Shown: positions 1 to 13,400 of the stretch, in pieces
How the letters are laid out: the number at the start of each line of letters is the position of its first letter
Numbering within the stretch: position 1 is the first letter of the stretch
From: Trichoderma breve
Taxonomy: Eukaryota > Ascomycota > Sordariomycetes > Hypocreales > Hypocreaceae
Assembly (NCBI RefSeq): GCF_028502605.1
Contig: NC_079232.1
Span: 2,480,001 to 2,544,000, forward strand
Reading direction: 5' to 3'
DNA: 64,000 nt
Position numbers and translations under genes: made by a program
Notes under the pieces: model-generated
The model's input: the letters and a program-made list of their open reading frames with translations, nothing else
The model's database searches: none
Told to the model about the DNA's origin: nothing

Positions 1-105
1 CTCCGTCCATCCTTGGAACTTCGCCAGCCCAACTATTTCACGACACGTCGCCGCCATCGCCGCGCTGCCGCCACCGCCGTTGCTGCTTGTTTGGATCTTC
101 TTGTC

Positions 106-2487
106 ATGTACTCCGCACAACCAACAGGCGCCGACGGTGCGACAATCAATCCCGCTGCCCTCAACTCTGGTGAGTTGTTCATTCCTCATGTCATATATTC
201 TCTTGTCAATGTCATTGCCCCTCCATCTTCAACTCTTATGTTGGCCCCCCTCCCCCGCCAGATCTTGACTGCGCGCCGCCTCTAAGAAAAAAAAAATCAC
301 CATGCGATCTGCCGTTTTGCGCTGCGCATTGCAATCTCCTTCCCCTACTGCATTCACAATGCCTCGCGCGCCTCTTACAGCCTCTTTTTTACGCACCTTC
401 GTAATGCTGACCCGCCGACCGTCCTAGACATCTTCAGCGCGCCGCCTCGGGGTATTAAGCGGAATCGATCTCCGGACCTTATCGACTCTCACCGGCCTGG
501 CGATGACGGTATGTCGGCGAAAGATCTTGTGTAGCCCGGAGTCCTGCGCCGCGTTTCACAGGGCCTCCGGATATCCTTGACATGTTACATCCTGCCCAGT
601 GCGACGCTGCGCAAGCATATGGCCTTTGGAGCGACGAGACGAGAACCAAGCGACGAGACTAGATAACTTCATGCATGTTTGAGAACGGCGCGCTGACTAT
701 AAATCTTTCGTTTTCTAGGTGATCGCTATCTTCAGCCCAAACGAATAAGACCAATGAAGGCCCGAACGACAGGAAGCATTTCCGAGGCCCCCGGGCAAGC
801 CCCGGGCGGACCCGTGCCTCAAGCCATCCCGCCGCCTCAAGCGCCTCAATCGCAAAACCCTGCGATTCCGACTCAGACGACGCCATCCTACTCGACTCCT
901 CAGGCGCAGCTGCCTCCTAAGCCCGCGCCGGCCAAGACGACCCTCAAAGCGCTGCCCACGGTGCGAGATCATACCACTGACCAGCTCAACCCTTCGGGCG
1001 ACGAGTACATCCCGCGTGAGACGGACGAGTTTGGTGAGAAGAAGGTGATGCCTAATGGCCAGCTCCTTGGCAACCGCCAATACAGGTGTCGCACATTCCT
1101 GGTTCCAAACCGTGGAGACAAGCTCTTTATGCTGGCCACCGAATGCGCCCGAGTGCTGGGATACCGAGACTCGTACCTCTTGTTTAATAAGAATAGGTCG
1201 CTCTACAAGATTATCGCTAGCCAAGCCGAAAAGGATGACCTTGTCCAGCAGGAGATCTTGCCCTTCTCGTACCGATCGAGGCAGATCGCCATTGTTACCG
1301 CCCGGTCCATGTTCCGACAATTTGGAAGCCGCGTCATTGAAAACGGCCGCCGAGTCCGAGACGATTACTGGGAAACAAAGGCCCGGAAGCAAGGCTTCAC
1401 CGAAGCCGATCCCGCTGGAGAGAAGCGACCTGGAGCCGCCAAGGCCAGAGAGGCCGCCGAAGCAGCGCAGAACAATGTTCTGCTGGGCAACCCGCATACG
1501 GAAATCGTGTATAACAACACGCCTGGACCGTACCCCGGTGCGCCTCAGCCTCACCTCGTTCAAGGTATGATGGGAGCACCTGGAAGCGCCACAAGAATGC
1601 CGGCATTAACGGTTGGACCAGACCTCAGTGACAGCAGATCCAGGGACTACGGCGGTATCGTCAAGGGCGGCCCCCGACAGGAGATCACCGGACCGCCGTA
1701 CCAAGATCAGACCAGGCCCTCCCCTCTGGTGGAAATCCATTCGCAGGCCCATCACGCCGCCGACTTCAACCGATCGGTGAACCAGCAACGTGATATGCGC
1801 GACAACTACCTTCAGGGTATTTGGCGCCGGCCACACGAGCAACCTACTCAGTCCGCCCTCGGCCAACAGCCCGTTGCTGCATCGGCCGACCCGACTATTC
1901 CCACTAGCCGGCCAACGAATTCGCCTCACACCAGCGCAGCTGGCATAGCCCAACCCGGCATTGTTTCGTCTCAAAGCCCACAGATGATGATGACTGCGGC
2001 CCCATACTCCCAGTCCATCAGTGCGCAAAGCGCGCTCGGTCAAGCTCCCATCAGAGGTATGGCCCCTTTGCCTTTAACAACCAAGCTGAGTATCCGCGAA
2101 CCAACACCTTCTGCAGGGTCTACCGGTAGCATCAGCGCTGGAACGGCTGGATATAGCTATCAACAGCCGGGCCAGATGTGGTCTCAGAGTCCCCAGACGC
2201 CGCAAACTAGCTACAGCAGCTATACAACGCAGCCTCAGGCCCAGCATCCTTCCCAGTCTCCTGCATCTCAGCTCCGCCAGACTGGCGCCAGCCAGATGCA
2301 GCCGGGCATGCAGTTCCCCGGCATGGGAAGCATGCAATACAGCACCAGTCAGGGCATGTATGGTGCAGAGCAAACACCTCGTCAATACATGCCTCAAACT
2401 ACGCCTAGTGCGCAGTCAGCCTCTCAACCATGGTCGGGCCAACACCAACAATCTCAACAGTGGTGGACGCCTCAACAGCAACAGTAA
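106..2487 (+). CDS. RSC7: RSC7/Swp82-family chromatin remodelling subunit
   Basis: Three exons: 106-169, 428-508 and 719-2487, giving 637 residues. Donors are GTGAGT and GTATGT, and both acceptors are TAG. The start at 106 is the first ATG that feeds this frame; the longer open frame upstream begins with TTG and is not used. Residues about 143-270 form the RSC7/Swp82 domain, with the conserved run ETDEFGEKKVMPNGQLLGNR, then RCRTFLVPNRGDKLFML and the YLLFNKNRSLYKI segment. In yeast, RSC7 (Npl6) and Swp82 are accessory subunits of the RSC and SWI/SNF nucleosome remodellers in the nucleus. The C-terminal half (after about residue 300) is low-complexity and rich in Q, S, P, M and T, with no further domain. 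It converges with the Dpb4 gene. The family is clear; RSC versus SWI/SNF membership cannot be decided here. Confidence 0.9.
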
Positions 2488-3853
2488 TGCACCTCTGATA
2501 TGGCATTGCGCTGTGAGTGGTTGGCTTAACTAAGGCTGTAGTAGTCGATATTGTTAAAGCATGACATGTTACTGCGTTGCTTGCAGCTCTTCTTTTCTGC
2601 ACGTTCTAGTTTGGAGAACTGATTGGTTCCGTTGGCTTTGTTTTTATTTCTGGGACCGAGCTCCTGCAGTATTCCAGATACCCAAGCATACAGGTTGGTT
2701 GGAGCGGCTTTTTGCTTTCTTGAGTCAGCGGCTCGTTTTGAACGATGCGCAGCGTATGGCTCAGGTAGGATAAAGGAGTCGGAGGGAGGTCGGTAGGATG
2801 TATTTCTTTGCTTTTGGTTTTTCTTTATTGTTTACCCCCTTCGCTTCTTTCTCCCATCTTCTTCTTGCCTTCACCCTTTTGGACCAGTGGTTTTACAAGA
2901 ACCCTGTACCTTTTTATTGCCTATGGCTCTCTGATGTCTATCTTTGCTCTTTTTTATTTTTTTAACGGCCGAATTCTTAGCAGGTGTCCAGAGTGTTCTC
3001 TGGACAGGGATTTTATGTGTTTTTTGTAACGGTATTCACGAAGGGAGGGAACTCCTACTTGGCATCTCTTCACGGCTAATCCTCAATGTTTTGGCGGGGC
3101 ATGTTTCGCGTTTGATGTTGATACCACTTGGTTTGCGTTAGTCGTCAAACACACTTGATGAGAGAAATTGAGATTCCTTCTATGGTTTTTTTTTTGTATG
3201 GGCTTGACGGTCTCCCTTGATGATTTGCACTCTGGCCTCTGCGGATTTTTGCAGGGGCTTGGAATAGCTGTGTTTGCTCTCTCGTCTTTCGTTTAATGTC
3301 TGCTCAGACGGCTTATTTGTGGGTATACTTTGGTGTTGCGTAGAATGTTGCTGATTCAGCTCTGTTGATGGAATAAATATGGATGACTTGATTGAGTTTG
3401 TCTTGGCTGAAGTCGGCGTGACTAATAATTGGAGCAAGGCGTGACGTTTGTGATTCTGCCTTGTTCGAATTGGTGAATGAATACGGGAATATAATGCCGA
3501 TGCGTTTGAAGAAACTTTGTGTTTTCCCACTTCTCTTATTACACCAAGTGTTTAAAATACGTTGCTTCTGCCACATCTGAAACTAGTCTATCCCAATCCT
3601 TCCTGCTTTATTTGATCCAGTAACACTTTTTAAGAAAAAGTTGAATTCCTGAAGAAAACGAAGGGGTGCCGCGATTCTACGGAGCGTGTCGTATTATGCT
3701 AAAACCGTGATTTTAGGGTCTACGGTACCTATTTCAACAGAGTTTGGTGTAGTATCACGGGTTAGATAATGGCATTGTTTGGTATGAAAGAAAAGAAAAA
3801 AATAGCTTTATCACGACTCTATCCTTTTGTTCGAATACACGCCATCTACATAC
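2488..3853. other. Convergent intergenic region
   Basis: This lies between the stop codons of the RSC7-like gene (+) and the Dpb4 gene (-). It is T-rich with short open frames only and none shows a recognisable protein. It presumably carries both 3' untranslated regions. Confidence 0.6.
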
Positions 3854-5074
3854 TTAATCACTCTCATCGCCTTCCAAGGCCTCATCCGCCTCCTCTCTAC
3901 TCCTCCTCTCCTCCAACGCATCCTGCGTCTCATCACCGCTAGCCTCACCCTCTCCACCATCTTCCTCATCGTCTTCATCAACAGCTTCTTCATCATCTTC
4001 ATCATCCTGGGCATCTTCGTCACCCTCATTCTCATCATCATCATCGTCGTCGACGTCATCGTCCTCGTTGACAATGGCATCGACTTCCTCGTCGTCACCG
4101 GCAGAAGGGTCGACGCGGGCCTTTTTAGCACGCGGGCCAGACGAGGCGGAGGCTTCTGAGGCAATGGTTGTGTCGGCCATGTCGGTGTCGTCACCTGGGC
4201 CGTGCTTGGAAGCGGAAGCGCGGACTTTTTGGCGGTAAGAGGTGCGTTTTTCAGTTTGTATGGCGTTGAATTCTGGGAGGAGGTTAGAGAGAGGATAGGA
4301 GAATGAGGCAACAATCCACAGAGAGTGGTCTTCATGTGTGTATGAAACGCAAAGGTCGATCATGACAAGAAGTCTTTGTTCTGGATGGGCACTTGTGTGA
4401 ACGTACTGGCAAATTCAGCCTCAAGAGGCTCTTTCAAGAATGAAAACTCAGTGTCGTCCAATGCTTTAAAGACATCAGCCGGGAGAATGGTCTTTTTGCC
4501 TGCAGCGACAGTGTTTTCATTGGCGCTATAATACCGTTATGTTAGCACCACATGCCTTGAATGAAACCATGTATGGTGTATGACAAATGCAAGAAGAATA
4601 TGCTCCCAGTCCACACATTATAGGCAATGTCGGAGAAGCAAGCAACAAGTAGGGGTAGATCAACAATTGGGTAAAAGACATACTGTGAAGCTAGATAGCT
4701 AATAAAGACGGTAGCGCTCTTGCTCAGCGCCAGGATTGCGTTGCCTTGAATCTGTGTATTCGGGGGCAGAATCCCCTTTGCCAACCTCGTGATGATGGAT
4801 TTTGGAAGATTCAAGTCCTGATAAAGCATGTTAGCCAGAAGGTATCTCATATATCTGTCTGAAGCAGATCATCGAAAGAGATGGTACTGTAAGAAAAAGA
4901 AAGCTTTACCTCTATAGTTACTGGGTCTTCTCCTCCTTTGCCCTTGTCCTTGTCCTTGTCCTTCTTCTCCTGTTTATCCTGCTTATCCTGTGCCTGAGGA
5001 GCTTTTGCTGGAGGAGATGCCTCCTCAGCGGCAACAGGAGTTGCTGGCCGAACGTCGGATTTGCGAGGAGGCAT
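3854..5074 (-). CDS. DPB4: DNA polymerase epsilon subunit Dpb4 (histone-fold)
   Basis: Four exons on the minus strand: 5074-4910, 4817-4684, 4525-4407 and 4272-3854, giving 278 residues. Donors are GTAAAG, GTATGT and GTACGT; acceptors are CAG, TAG and CAG. An N-terminal Lys/Asp/Gln-rich tail of about 50 residues precedes the histone fold, which starts EDLNLPKSIITRLAKG and continues through TQIQGNAILALSKSATVFIS, TILPADVFKALDD and EFAKFNAIQTEKR. This is the Dpb4/POLE3 family, which pairs with Dpb3/POLE4 in the leading-strand polymerase and, in some species, with ISWI-type remodellers. The tail from about residue 200 is almost entirely Asp/Glu, typical of Dpb4 and of histone chaperones. Reading the exons together restores family sequence across all three junctions, so the model is secure. 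Confidence 0.93.
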
Positions 5075-6677
5075 GTTTGCCTTTTCGTTTAGATAATGAA
5101 AGAGGGGTATATTCGGAAAGGTAGGAATGAGATTAGTGAGAGATGAAATGAACGGTGGTGCGATGAGATGAGTGAGTTGGTTTGGTTGGGGTTAATGTGT
5201 GGCGTATGAGAAGCCGGTGAAGAAATCCTGCGACCAAAAAGAAGGACAAGCAAAAGTGGTATATCCCCCCAGAAAGCCTTTATATATCGTAAAAGAAGAA
5301 GAAAGAAGAAGAATTCGTCAATAAATATCGGCTGTTGTGAGAAAGGAAGAGCGAGAAGAGAAGGATTTGAAATGCCCGATCCAAAGTCCGATACAGCCCC
5401 TCAAAAAAAAAACGACACTCTCACGCACCGCCCTCTCAAGCAGAAAGCAGCAAACCGGGCAAGGCAAAGCTTCGGCACAAATTCAGGCTCAGTGGCAGAT
5501 GTGTAAGAAAAGAACCCAAAACAGACTTCGGTAGGACCAATTGGACACCCAGAGGCCGTTCAGATGCGTCGTAAAGCTGTTATTAGGATTTTCTCCAGGT
5601 CAAGGGGGGAGGTTGAAGACCAGTATCGCCGCGGAAAAGAAGAGGTTTATGGTTCCTTTTATCTGAGATATCAGGCCTGGCGTTTGTGACAGGAGAGGTG
5701 ATCCGGTGAGAGCGCGTCAATCCTGGATTATTACGGTGCAGGTCTGTACAAGTCGAGATAGATGGATTATGGAGCAGCAGAAGGCAGGAAAAGAAAAGGC
5801 ACGTTGAGGTTAAGCTTAGTAGACGCGTTGCCCCCGCCGTGGCGCGCGTTAAGTGATTTTGCACAGGGCCGCATGTACCCCATACCACAGCCGCCGCTGA
5901 CCTTTGCCGTAGCTCACGGTATACGATACTCGCAACACTACCAAAATGCAGTCGTGAATTTAATTCACTTCAAGATTCAAGCACAGATGAGGCTTCTTTT
6001 CTTGTCAGAGTGGTCAATTTGGCTATAGTATTTTCTCGTGTATTTGCTTCCTTCCGAGCATACCTCACTACCATTCCCCGGTCATCCTTCCCCGTCTCAA
6101 AGGGCTCATAACCATCTCCAGCATGTCTTCAAGCCTTCATTTCCATCCGCTTCCTTTCTCATATTCCAACCTCAAAACAACATATAATAAAAACCTCCAT
6201 GGCAGTGATATGCGCCTGCTCATGGTACATAAGAAAATGTGGGTATATCCGTCATATATCAAATAAATCATACTAGAAAAAAAAGGAAGAATCAAGGCTC
6301 AGCCTGCATTTGTTGCCGCTTACCAATGAAGCGGCTAAAGGTGTCTGGCACACGGATCCTCCGCAGGAGTGATGACACCTGCGTATGCGAAAGGAAGAGT
6401 AAAGGTACGGAGTAACGCTGATAGAAAATAAAAAGAATGAAAAAACGTGTGTGGGAAGGAACCCGCCGCGAGTCTGCGACAATTCACGGACGAGGCCTCT
6501 TACACCCAAGAAGTGTGAACAAACAGTCATCACTGTCGTATTCTCCACATAGGTGGCCGTTAGAACGTATATTTCTCTCACTCGTCTCAGTGAGTGAAGC
6601 AAATCAATATCCAAAGTTCATTCATCCTCATTCGTCGTACTCAAAAGTGTATTGAGTTGGACTGACGATGGTGAGTT
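5075..6677. other. Upstream region of Dpb4 gene
   Basis: This 1.6-kb region lies between two minus-strand genes. A TATA-like TATATAAAG reads on the minus strand near 5280-5289, about 210 bases before the Dpb4 start. Purine-rich runs occur at about 5290-5360. No convincing coding sequence was seen; the open frames at 5583-5888 and 6273-6614 lack family features. Confidence 0.5.
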
Positions 6678-7472
6678 TTATCCTATGGCGCGCCCAATTT
6701 CGGCTCTGAGCACCACCGGTCGTGGTGATAGACCAGTCAAGGGGACGTCATCATCGGTAGAGATCTGACGAGAAACATGGTTGGCCGGTGTTGAAATGGT
6801 CGCCCTGCGTGATGCCGGCGCCGACTTGGAATAGATATCAGCAGAGGGCCGAGGTGAGTTTCCCTCTGGTGTCTGGCTGTACCATTGTTCACGTTTAGCG
6901 CTGGAACCAAAGCTGCTTCTTGTGCTCCGTGAACTTTTGGTCCGAGCATGACGAGGGGAGTTGGTCTTGGACAGACGCGCCGATGGGGTACGCTTAACGT
7001 TGACGTAAGCCTGGTCACCCCGAACAGTTTCGTCCGTTAGGCCAGGCCGAGAGTTTGGTGCTCGTGCAAGGACTGGTGTTGGCGGGATATCAATGCTCTG
7101 CTTCCCCCGAACAGGAGACCAAGGCTGCTTGTCTTCCGAGACCCGATTATGGTAAACAATGACGCTCGATGACTTTACTGAACCAATAGATGTGCTTGCA
7201 TGATGAGAGTGGTGAACCCGCTTCGGCTCGGTTACAGCCGATTTGGGAGAATCGGGCGGCTTCTCATCGTCGTCAACGCTGTGTGTCCGATCAATCTTCC
7301 AAGATTCAATCTCTTCATCGTCAATCGGTGTGATTCCTCGGTTGCGGAATCGAGCCTTTCGTCTTCTAACTCGGTGGTAGATGACGGCTGCCAAAAGAAG
7401 AAGGAATACGGATGGTATGACTGTGGCCAGAACGATTGTGACGGTTTCGTGTGAAGAAGATGAGCTAGCCAT
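6678..7472 (-). CDS. Single-pass membrane protein with basic Ser-rich tail
   Basis: One exon, 264 residues. The open frame runs 84 codons further upstream, but ATG 7472 places a short Ser-rich N terminus directly before a membrane segment at residues about 11-33 (TIVLATVIPSVFLLLLAAVI). A stop-transfer cluster HRVRRRKARF follows, and this layout is common in fungal type I or III membrane proteins. The remaining roughly 225 residues are Ser/Pro/Arg/Thr-rich and probably disordered, with many possible phosphorylation sites (for example RSTRSS and SPRP repeats). There is no catalytic motif. It resembles many uncharacterised fungal proteins with a short outside, one helix and a long cytoplasmic tail; a plasma-membrane sensor or scaffold role is only a guess. 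The exact start is not certain. Confidence 0.75.
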   Translation of the reverse strand: MASSSSSHETVTIVLATVIPSVFLLLLAAVIYHRVRRRKARFRNRGITPIDDEEIESWKIDRTHSVDDDEKPPDSPKSAVTEPKRVHHSHHASTSIGSVKSSSVIVYHNRVSEDKQPWSPVRGKQSIDIPPTPVLARAPNSRPGLTDETVRGDQAYVNVKRTPSARLSKTNSPRHARTKSSRSTRSSFGSSAKREQWYSQTPEGNSPRPSADIYSKSAPASRRATISTPANHVSRQISTDDDVPLTGLSPRPVVLRAEIGRAIG

Positions 7473-10400
7473 GCTGTCTGTTTTGTTCCGCTGCGCGTTT
7501 CGTAGAGTGGTGGCAGTGGTTGAGTGGCGATACCAGAACTGGAAGGTTGGCTGGGAGCGTCGGTTTGCCGGTATCACAAGGCCATTCGGACGACTCTGTA
7601 TATATTCTGGATCCTCTTTTCTTACTTCAGGAGAAGCAAATGTCGGCTTTGATTCAGAGGGACCTCCTTCTCGATGTCGTCGTTGAATGAATTGACCACC
7701 TGAGATTTGATCCGGTTTACCCAAGCAAGCTTCTTTTCCAAGTGTAGGAACAGTGCCGAGTATTCCGAATAAATGATAACGGTAAGAAGTGATTGATATC
7801 GAATACGTTGAATGGAAAAGCGATCGGTTTCCCTTCCTGTAGTAGAAGAAGGGTCAAGAAGAAATAGCGAATGGCAGCTAGTGCCCACTGATTAGCTTTT
7901 CCCCTTCTGTTTTCTTTTCTTTTCTGTTCTGGTGTGTCGTTTATAATACAGCTCTTCCGAGACGACGGAAAGAGCTGAGATGAATTGCAAATATAAAAGG
8001 ACGCAAAGCCAGCGAATGATCAACTCACGCTCAAGGCTCGAGAATCATATTCCAACCCTGTATGGACCCAAACAAAGAGCGAGTACTTGGAAGCAGCAGC
8101 GTCCAAGTACAAGTGCCCTCAGGAAGCAGAGGAGGAGAAGGGGGCTATCCCAAGAAGCGGGTGGGCGGGATACTAATACAAGTGTGTATATGCCAGTTCA
8201 AGGAGCCGCATGCGGGCGTGGGTGCATGTACCGGTAGTGGTAAAGGTGGTTCTCATGGTGCAGTGCTCCGTATAGACAGTACGAAGCATGTACAAATATG
8301 CACCCAACTGGAGACCATGACACCTTTTTTGCACCTTCTATGGATGGTGTCAAGGTGCGCAGGCGAAGGGACCAGGGGGGTGCAAGACGAGTGCCCACCC
8401 GCGATCCACACGCCAGCCCTGGTTCAATGCAAAACAGCTCAAAAGTCTTCACGGTGAATTTTGTATATAGAATACGGAGCATTGTTCCGCAGGGACTACT
8501 CCATATAGAGTATGGGAAACGGAGAAAGTAGCAATAGTACACACAGTAGTACGAGTAGCTGTGCAAGTCCTGCTGGTAATATTTGATCCTTCGTAATAAT
8601 ATGAGTAGAATGATAAGGGGATCATGCTCGCTCGTACAGTAGGCCGTAGTGGTGTCAATATGTTGCCATCGCCAGAGGCGGAAGAACTGCTAGTGTGCTC
8701 AGCTGGTGGCCGTGTTAGCTCGCCCAGACGAGACCATTGAGCCATTGAGCCATTGAGCAGCTCCTCTCGCCATGGACGCAACGCAACCCATTAAGACATG
8801 AATGGTTCATGAGCCTTGGGTGTGAGTGGGTGTGCACGGCATATCTTTCTCATTCCGGCTGGCTAGTCGACGCCGCGGTTCAGCAACAATAGCAGCGCCA
8901 TCACCCGCGCAAGACGAACAAAGTCGCTCTCCATCAGGTGCCTCCCCTTTGAGACCTCTTGGCCCTTTTTTGGGGTCGCTGTCGGGGATGATCAGGGGTT
9001 AGCGGACGCGTGGGGTCTCGACGAGCGAGACCTGATCCTTGGCCTCTCCCCTCTAGCCTCTGGCCCCCTGGTCAAGCCGCAGGGAAACGTGGCGCATCTC
9101 GCAGACGTGTCAGAGGCACTACAGCACAGTCCTGACTCGAATGGGCTGCTCGAGGGATGAGCGTCTCGGCCACGGCCTCTGGTTGGAGGAAGCTGGAGGA
9201 TTGACGGATTGAGAGCGGCCGATCGTTGCGTGTCGGTTGGATGCCGCCTTGCCACGCAGTCACGGGAGGATGAGGAGAAGCTTCGCAGGTAGATTGAGTG
9301 ATTGATTGATGTTGTGTCTGTTGGTCGACAATTGCCCGCTTCGCTCCGAAAGCCGCATTCCACCAACACAGACCCGTCGCGGCCTTTTCTCTTTCTGCTC
9401 CGAATCTCTCATTCTTCTCTATTTGCCGTGCCAGCAAAAGTCCGTTTACCAGCGAGCCCAGGCTAGGGCCAGGAACCAGGCACAGAATCTCACTCCAGGA
9501 CCGGGCCGGCAGTTCTGTCTGACGTCTGTCCTGTACAGTCGCATTGAGGGCAATCTTAGCCCAAGCTTCGGATGGCCAGCCCCAAAAAGAGCAGGCGGCC
9601 GAGTGATTCCTGGAGCTGTCTCGACTGAGTCTAGATTGTGATATGTGTCGTATTTACTCCGTACAATCGGGTACTTTGAATTGTGTCTTGGTATTGGAAT
9701 CGGTGCTGCCTGATATTACAGGCAATGACTGTACGTACCTCACTGTACTGCAAGACTTGATATCGAGATACCAAGAAGGATTGGCACTGGTACCATTTGC
9801 TCATGTGAACCATATACCTAAACTAGTAGTACGTGTACTAGATGCCAATGTATCAATTGATCTCGAGTGGCATCTGGAGAGGGCTGCAGCATTCAACATC
9901 GCCATAGGTACCTCCTCCTCTGCATCACCGGTATCGAGTACATCGCCATGCACCCCAATTGACTTCAACCCATCAAAATCTGTCCAGCTTGACGCAATCC
10001 CAGCCTCTGTATCATGGGATGAGGCTATTTACTGCCCCTTGCATCGCGACGTGACGGCAATGCATGCGACCACCAGCATACGAGCATCACCGTACCCGTA
10101 AGTGCTGCTACCCACCGCTTGCTCGCTGCAGACTTATCGAGCATCAATCCCTCCATATCACCTCAATGTTGTGGCGTCTGCATCGCTAGCCGTGCTTATT
10201 ACAGCTGCCTGCGACTGCCTGTACTCGTATACAGGTACGCATGCAAGGGCACTCGATCTCTCGCACGCAAGCAGGTCGGATCGGACTCTCTCGGTCACCC
10301 AAATCGGTTGCAGGGGCCGATGTACTCAGACATACATGCATTGGCTCATCGCCATCCGGGGTCAAAGACAGGATAAGGCAGAAAAAGGGAAATGCTTGCA

Positions 10401-13400
10401 CAAGGGAAACGAGTCCGGCCCAAATCAAGAGCGCCTTCCCTCTATTGACCGGAATTGGCACCTCGGCTTTGGGAGCCTTAACCCGCAGAGGAGATGGTTG
10501 GAGCTACAGTCAGGCTTACAAGGACACGCCTTGGGATACAGCTAATTCATCCTCTCACGCCTCTCAGTTGCTGGACCGGCAAACCCGGAAGCATACTATG
10601 CAAGGGACCAGAAGTATTTTCTTGCCTACTGTTCCAAAGATTTCTTCCTCAGCAAGGTACCTCCATCTCAAGCTTCTGAAGGCTTGACTCGCCCTCGACT
10701 TGAGCTGCTTGATAAGCAAAGCGGGCTGCGATTCTATCATATAAGTGATTCCGCACGTCTCTGCTCCGTAATACCAAAATTGATACGGGGATGGACAAAT
10801 TAATATCGAAATGGAAAGCCGTTTAACAAAGTAATCCTGGATTCTATTGCTTTTTCAGCATCCCTTGTTGGATACCACCGGAATACGACTTTGACACCCT
10901 GCCTACTGTGGTATTGCTATCGCGAATGCAAGCATATCACCGGCAAAGGTCAACACTGTCGTTTCCAACCTCCCCTTCTAAAACCACCAATACCAGTGCA
11001 AACAACACTCAATAAGAGTATTTAATGCAATGGAAGAAACGTCAGCAGCCGCGAGCCTCAGAAGCCAACATCGCCCTCTGTGTGCTGCATACTACTGTGA
11101 GAATAAATGACTTGCGTTTACCCGTGCTCAAGCTGCATCTCGCTCGCTTGTTCTTCTCCAGGTATCCGCTCGTGGAACGACCCACCGCTGGATAAGAATG
11201 GCTTTCTCTTCTATCGCTAAGAATAATGCGCCGAGATGACGGCGGGCTGAACGCTTAATGGCGTCTGTTCGTCTCGAGGCGGTTCGAGCTAGTGCTGGTA
11301 CTTGGCGCCCGAATCGATAGATCAGCTGTGTTGCTTCGGCGCAATGACCCTAGCAGAGCAACCCAACCGTCGTTGGAAGCAGTATAGACGCCTGTTTCAC
11401 CCGCGTCTTACCCCAGCAATCGAGGAAAGCCACGAACATGGACGACAGCCACCACCGCAGCCACCGTTCAAGACTAAGCTCCTCCCGTATCCTGGCGCGT
11501 CTGTCTCCGTCACCTAAGTGGTCCAAAGAACCGCCGAGCAGCGAGTGAGCTGGCATCACGTCCTGGGCTACAGCGTACGAGCGCTTTGCAGAGTATTGCT
11601 ACTGCTACTAGCACGAGTTTGTATGAGTATGCATAAGCTAACGAGAGTCTAGCTATTCCCGCTAGGAAATCTGAAGCACTTGCAAACGCCACAGCTCATT
11701 TTCCCGTCGATCAGTCCAACATTGCAGAGGCGGGATATGAGGAGTAGCTTCTTTTACTTTTTAGCTCTCCAGAGTGCTTCAGCCATGGCGGAAAGGTTCG
11801 GCACGCTCATAATCTGCCTCTAGTGAGTGCTTGTCTAGGATTCAAGTCGCCCAGCATCGTGTACCAAAATATGGAGTACACGAAGCAGTCATCTCCGATT
11901 ATCCTTTCAGACGTATAGAAGGCGTTTTACATCGGCCGATGTGCTCTTTATGCCCGCCGCATCCAATGCAGAATTGGGAAAACTGCCCGCTTGCTTGGGC
12001 ACGTTTTGATAAGTGTGGGTAATAACCTGCCTGCGAGGTGCATGTCACTAACACCCCCGGCTTGGTTTGGATGATACAAAGATTTGGGTGTCTTGCAGAT
12101 AGCGATCATCACATTCGAGAGGCAAAAAGAAAAGAAAATTCTGCATATGCCTGCAGCGAGATATCCGGCCTGTCTGGCTGCAACTCTGACCTCCCATTCC
12201 GCGTGGAGCTGGCTTATCACGGGAGAGGCCGTCCATCGCGAAGTGGCTTGAGCGATCGACTAGCGAGACTTTGTTGAACAAGGGATCCGCTTCTCCACTG
12301 CTTTATGGCCAGGAACCTCTTCTAGCGTCTTCGTGAACCCTTGCTCCATGCGATCATGTGCCACCGTTGCTGGCTGGTGGCGTTTCGTTTCACCTTCTTG
12401 ACACTCTTGTCTTTCTTCTTGCTGGGTCAAACAGCACTTGGGTGAAAGTGTGGAGAAGTTTTTGACAATTATGGAGTAGAGACCGGGGCAATGAATGACG
12501 TGCGGGAAGGGAAAGGAAAAAAAGAAGATTAAAAAAAAAGAGGGAAGCAAAAAGGGGGCGATAACACGCATGAATTAGAGAGAGAGAGAAGCGTCCTTTG
12601 CATTCTTCCTCCACTCACCGCTAATTCTAGCGAGATTCGGCCTTCTTTCTTTCCCACCTGCTCACCCTTGCTTTGGTGGTTAGCATTTTTTCCTGTGGCA
12701 AAGTGGTTCTTGGAGCTTGAGAGCACGCAGAATCTCGCGCACACCATTGATATTTTTCTCGTCCTCGCGTGCCACGTCTGCAAGGGGCGCAAGCTGACCC
12801 TTGCTTTCCAATGCAACCTATCAAGATGGCTATCAGGCGACGGATTTAAGAAAAGCTCACCCGTGCCGTCCATCCCGTTTCCAAGACTCTTGGAGCTGAA
12901 AGAGAGCTTGGAAAGAATGGTGGGCATGAGTGCCAGCACATCAACCATTTCTCATCAAGTGAACAGCCACGGTGCGGCAATTGAGGGATTGGCCAGTCAG
13001 GGACAAGCTCACTTGCAGTAAGTTGGGGGGTTAATTAAACTGCTTCCTCGCGTCCCGCACCATCCCACACCTGCGCCTCCGTGCTCTTTCTTGCACGCAT
13101 CTAATCCTTCTGCCGGAAGACATTAGACCACCGGTTGAGGCGGATAAACAGAGGAGATCTGCCGGGTGGCATTTCGTTTAGCAGCAGTGCTTGCAGCGGC
13201 TTGGGATCTTGAAACCAGAGTGACGGAACATATGGATACTTTGATATGGCTGGTTCATGCTCAAATCAAAGAGGCCAATGATGGACAGCCGTTTATAACA
13301 GGTGCTTCCCGGCTTATCCATCATCATGGCCTCCCAAATTGCACGATCTAAGGTTAAGACATTCTTATCGTTTTGCTTCGAGCAACTTTTCATCAGAGAC

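Noticed and set aside
715..1563. 282-codon minus-strand frame over the RSC7-like gene
   Set aside because: It is Arg/Leu-rich antisense to a clear coding exon.
3827..4159. Hydrophobic plus-strand ORF resembling a membrane protein
   Set aside because: It is the antisense reading of the Asp/Glu-rich tail of Dpb4; GAT/GAC/GAG codons reverse to Ile/Val/Leu codons.
9643..10101. 152-codon plus-strand ORF ending near a GTAAGT
   Set aside because: The donor-like site has no convincing downstream exon and the translation matches no family I know.
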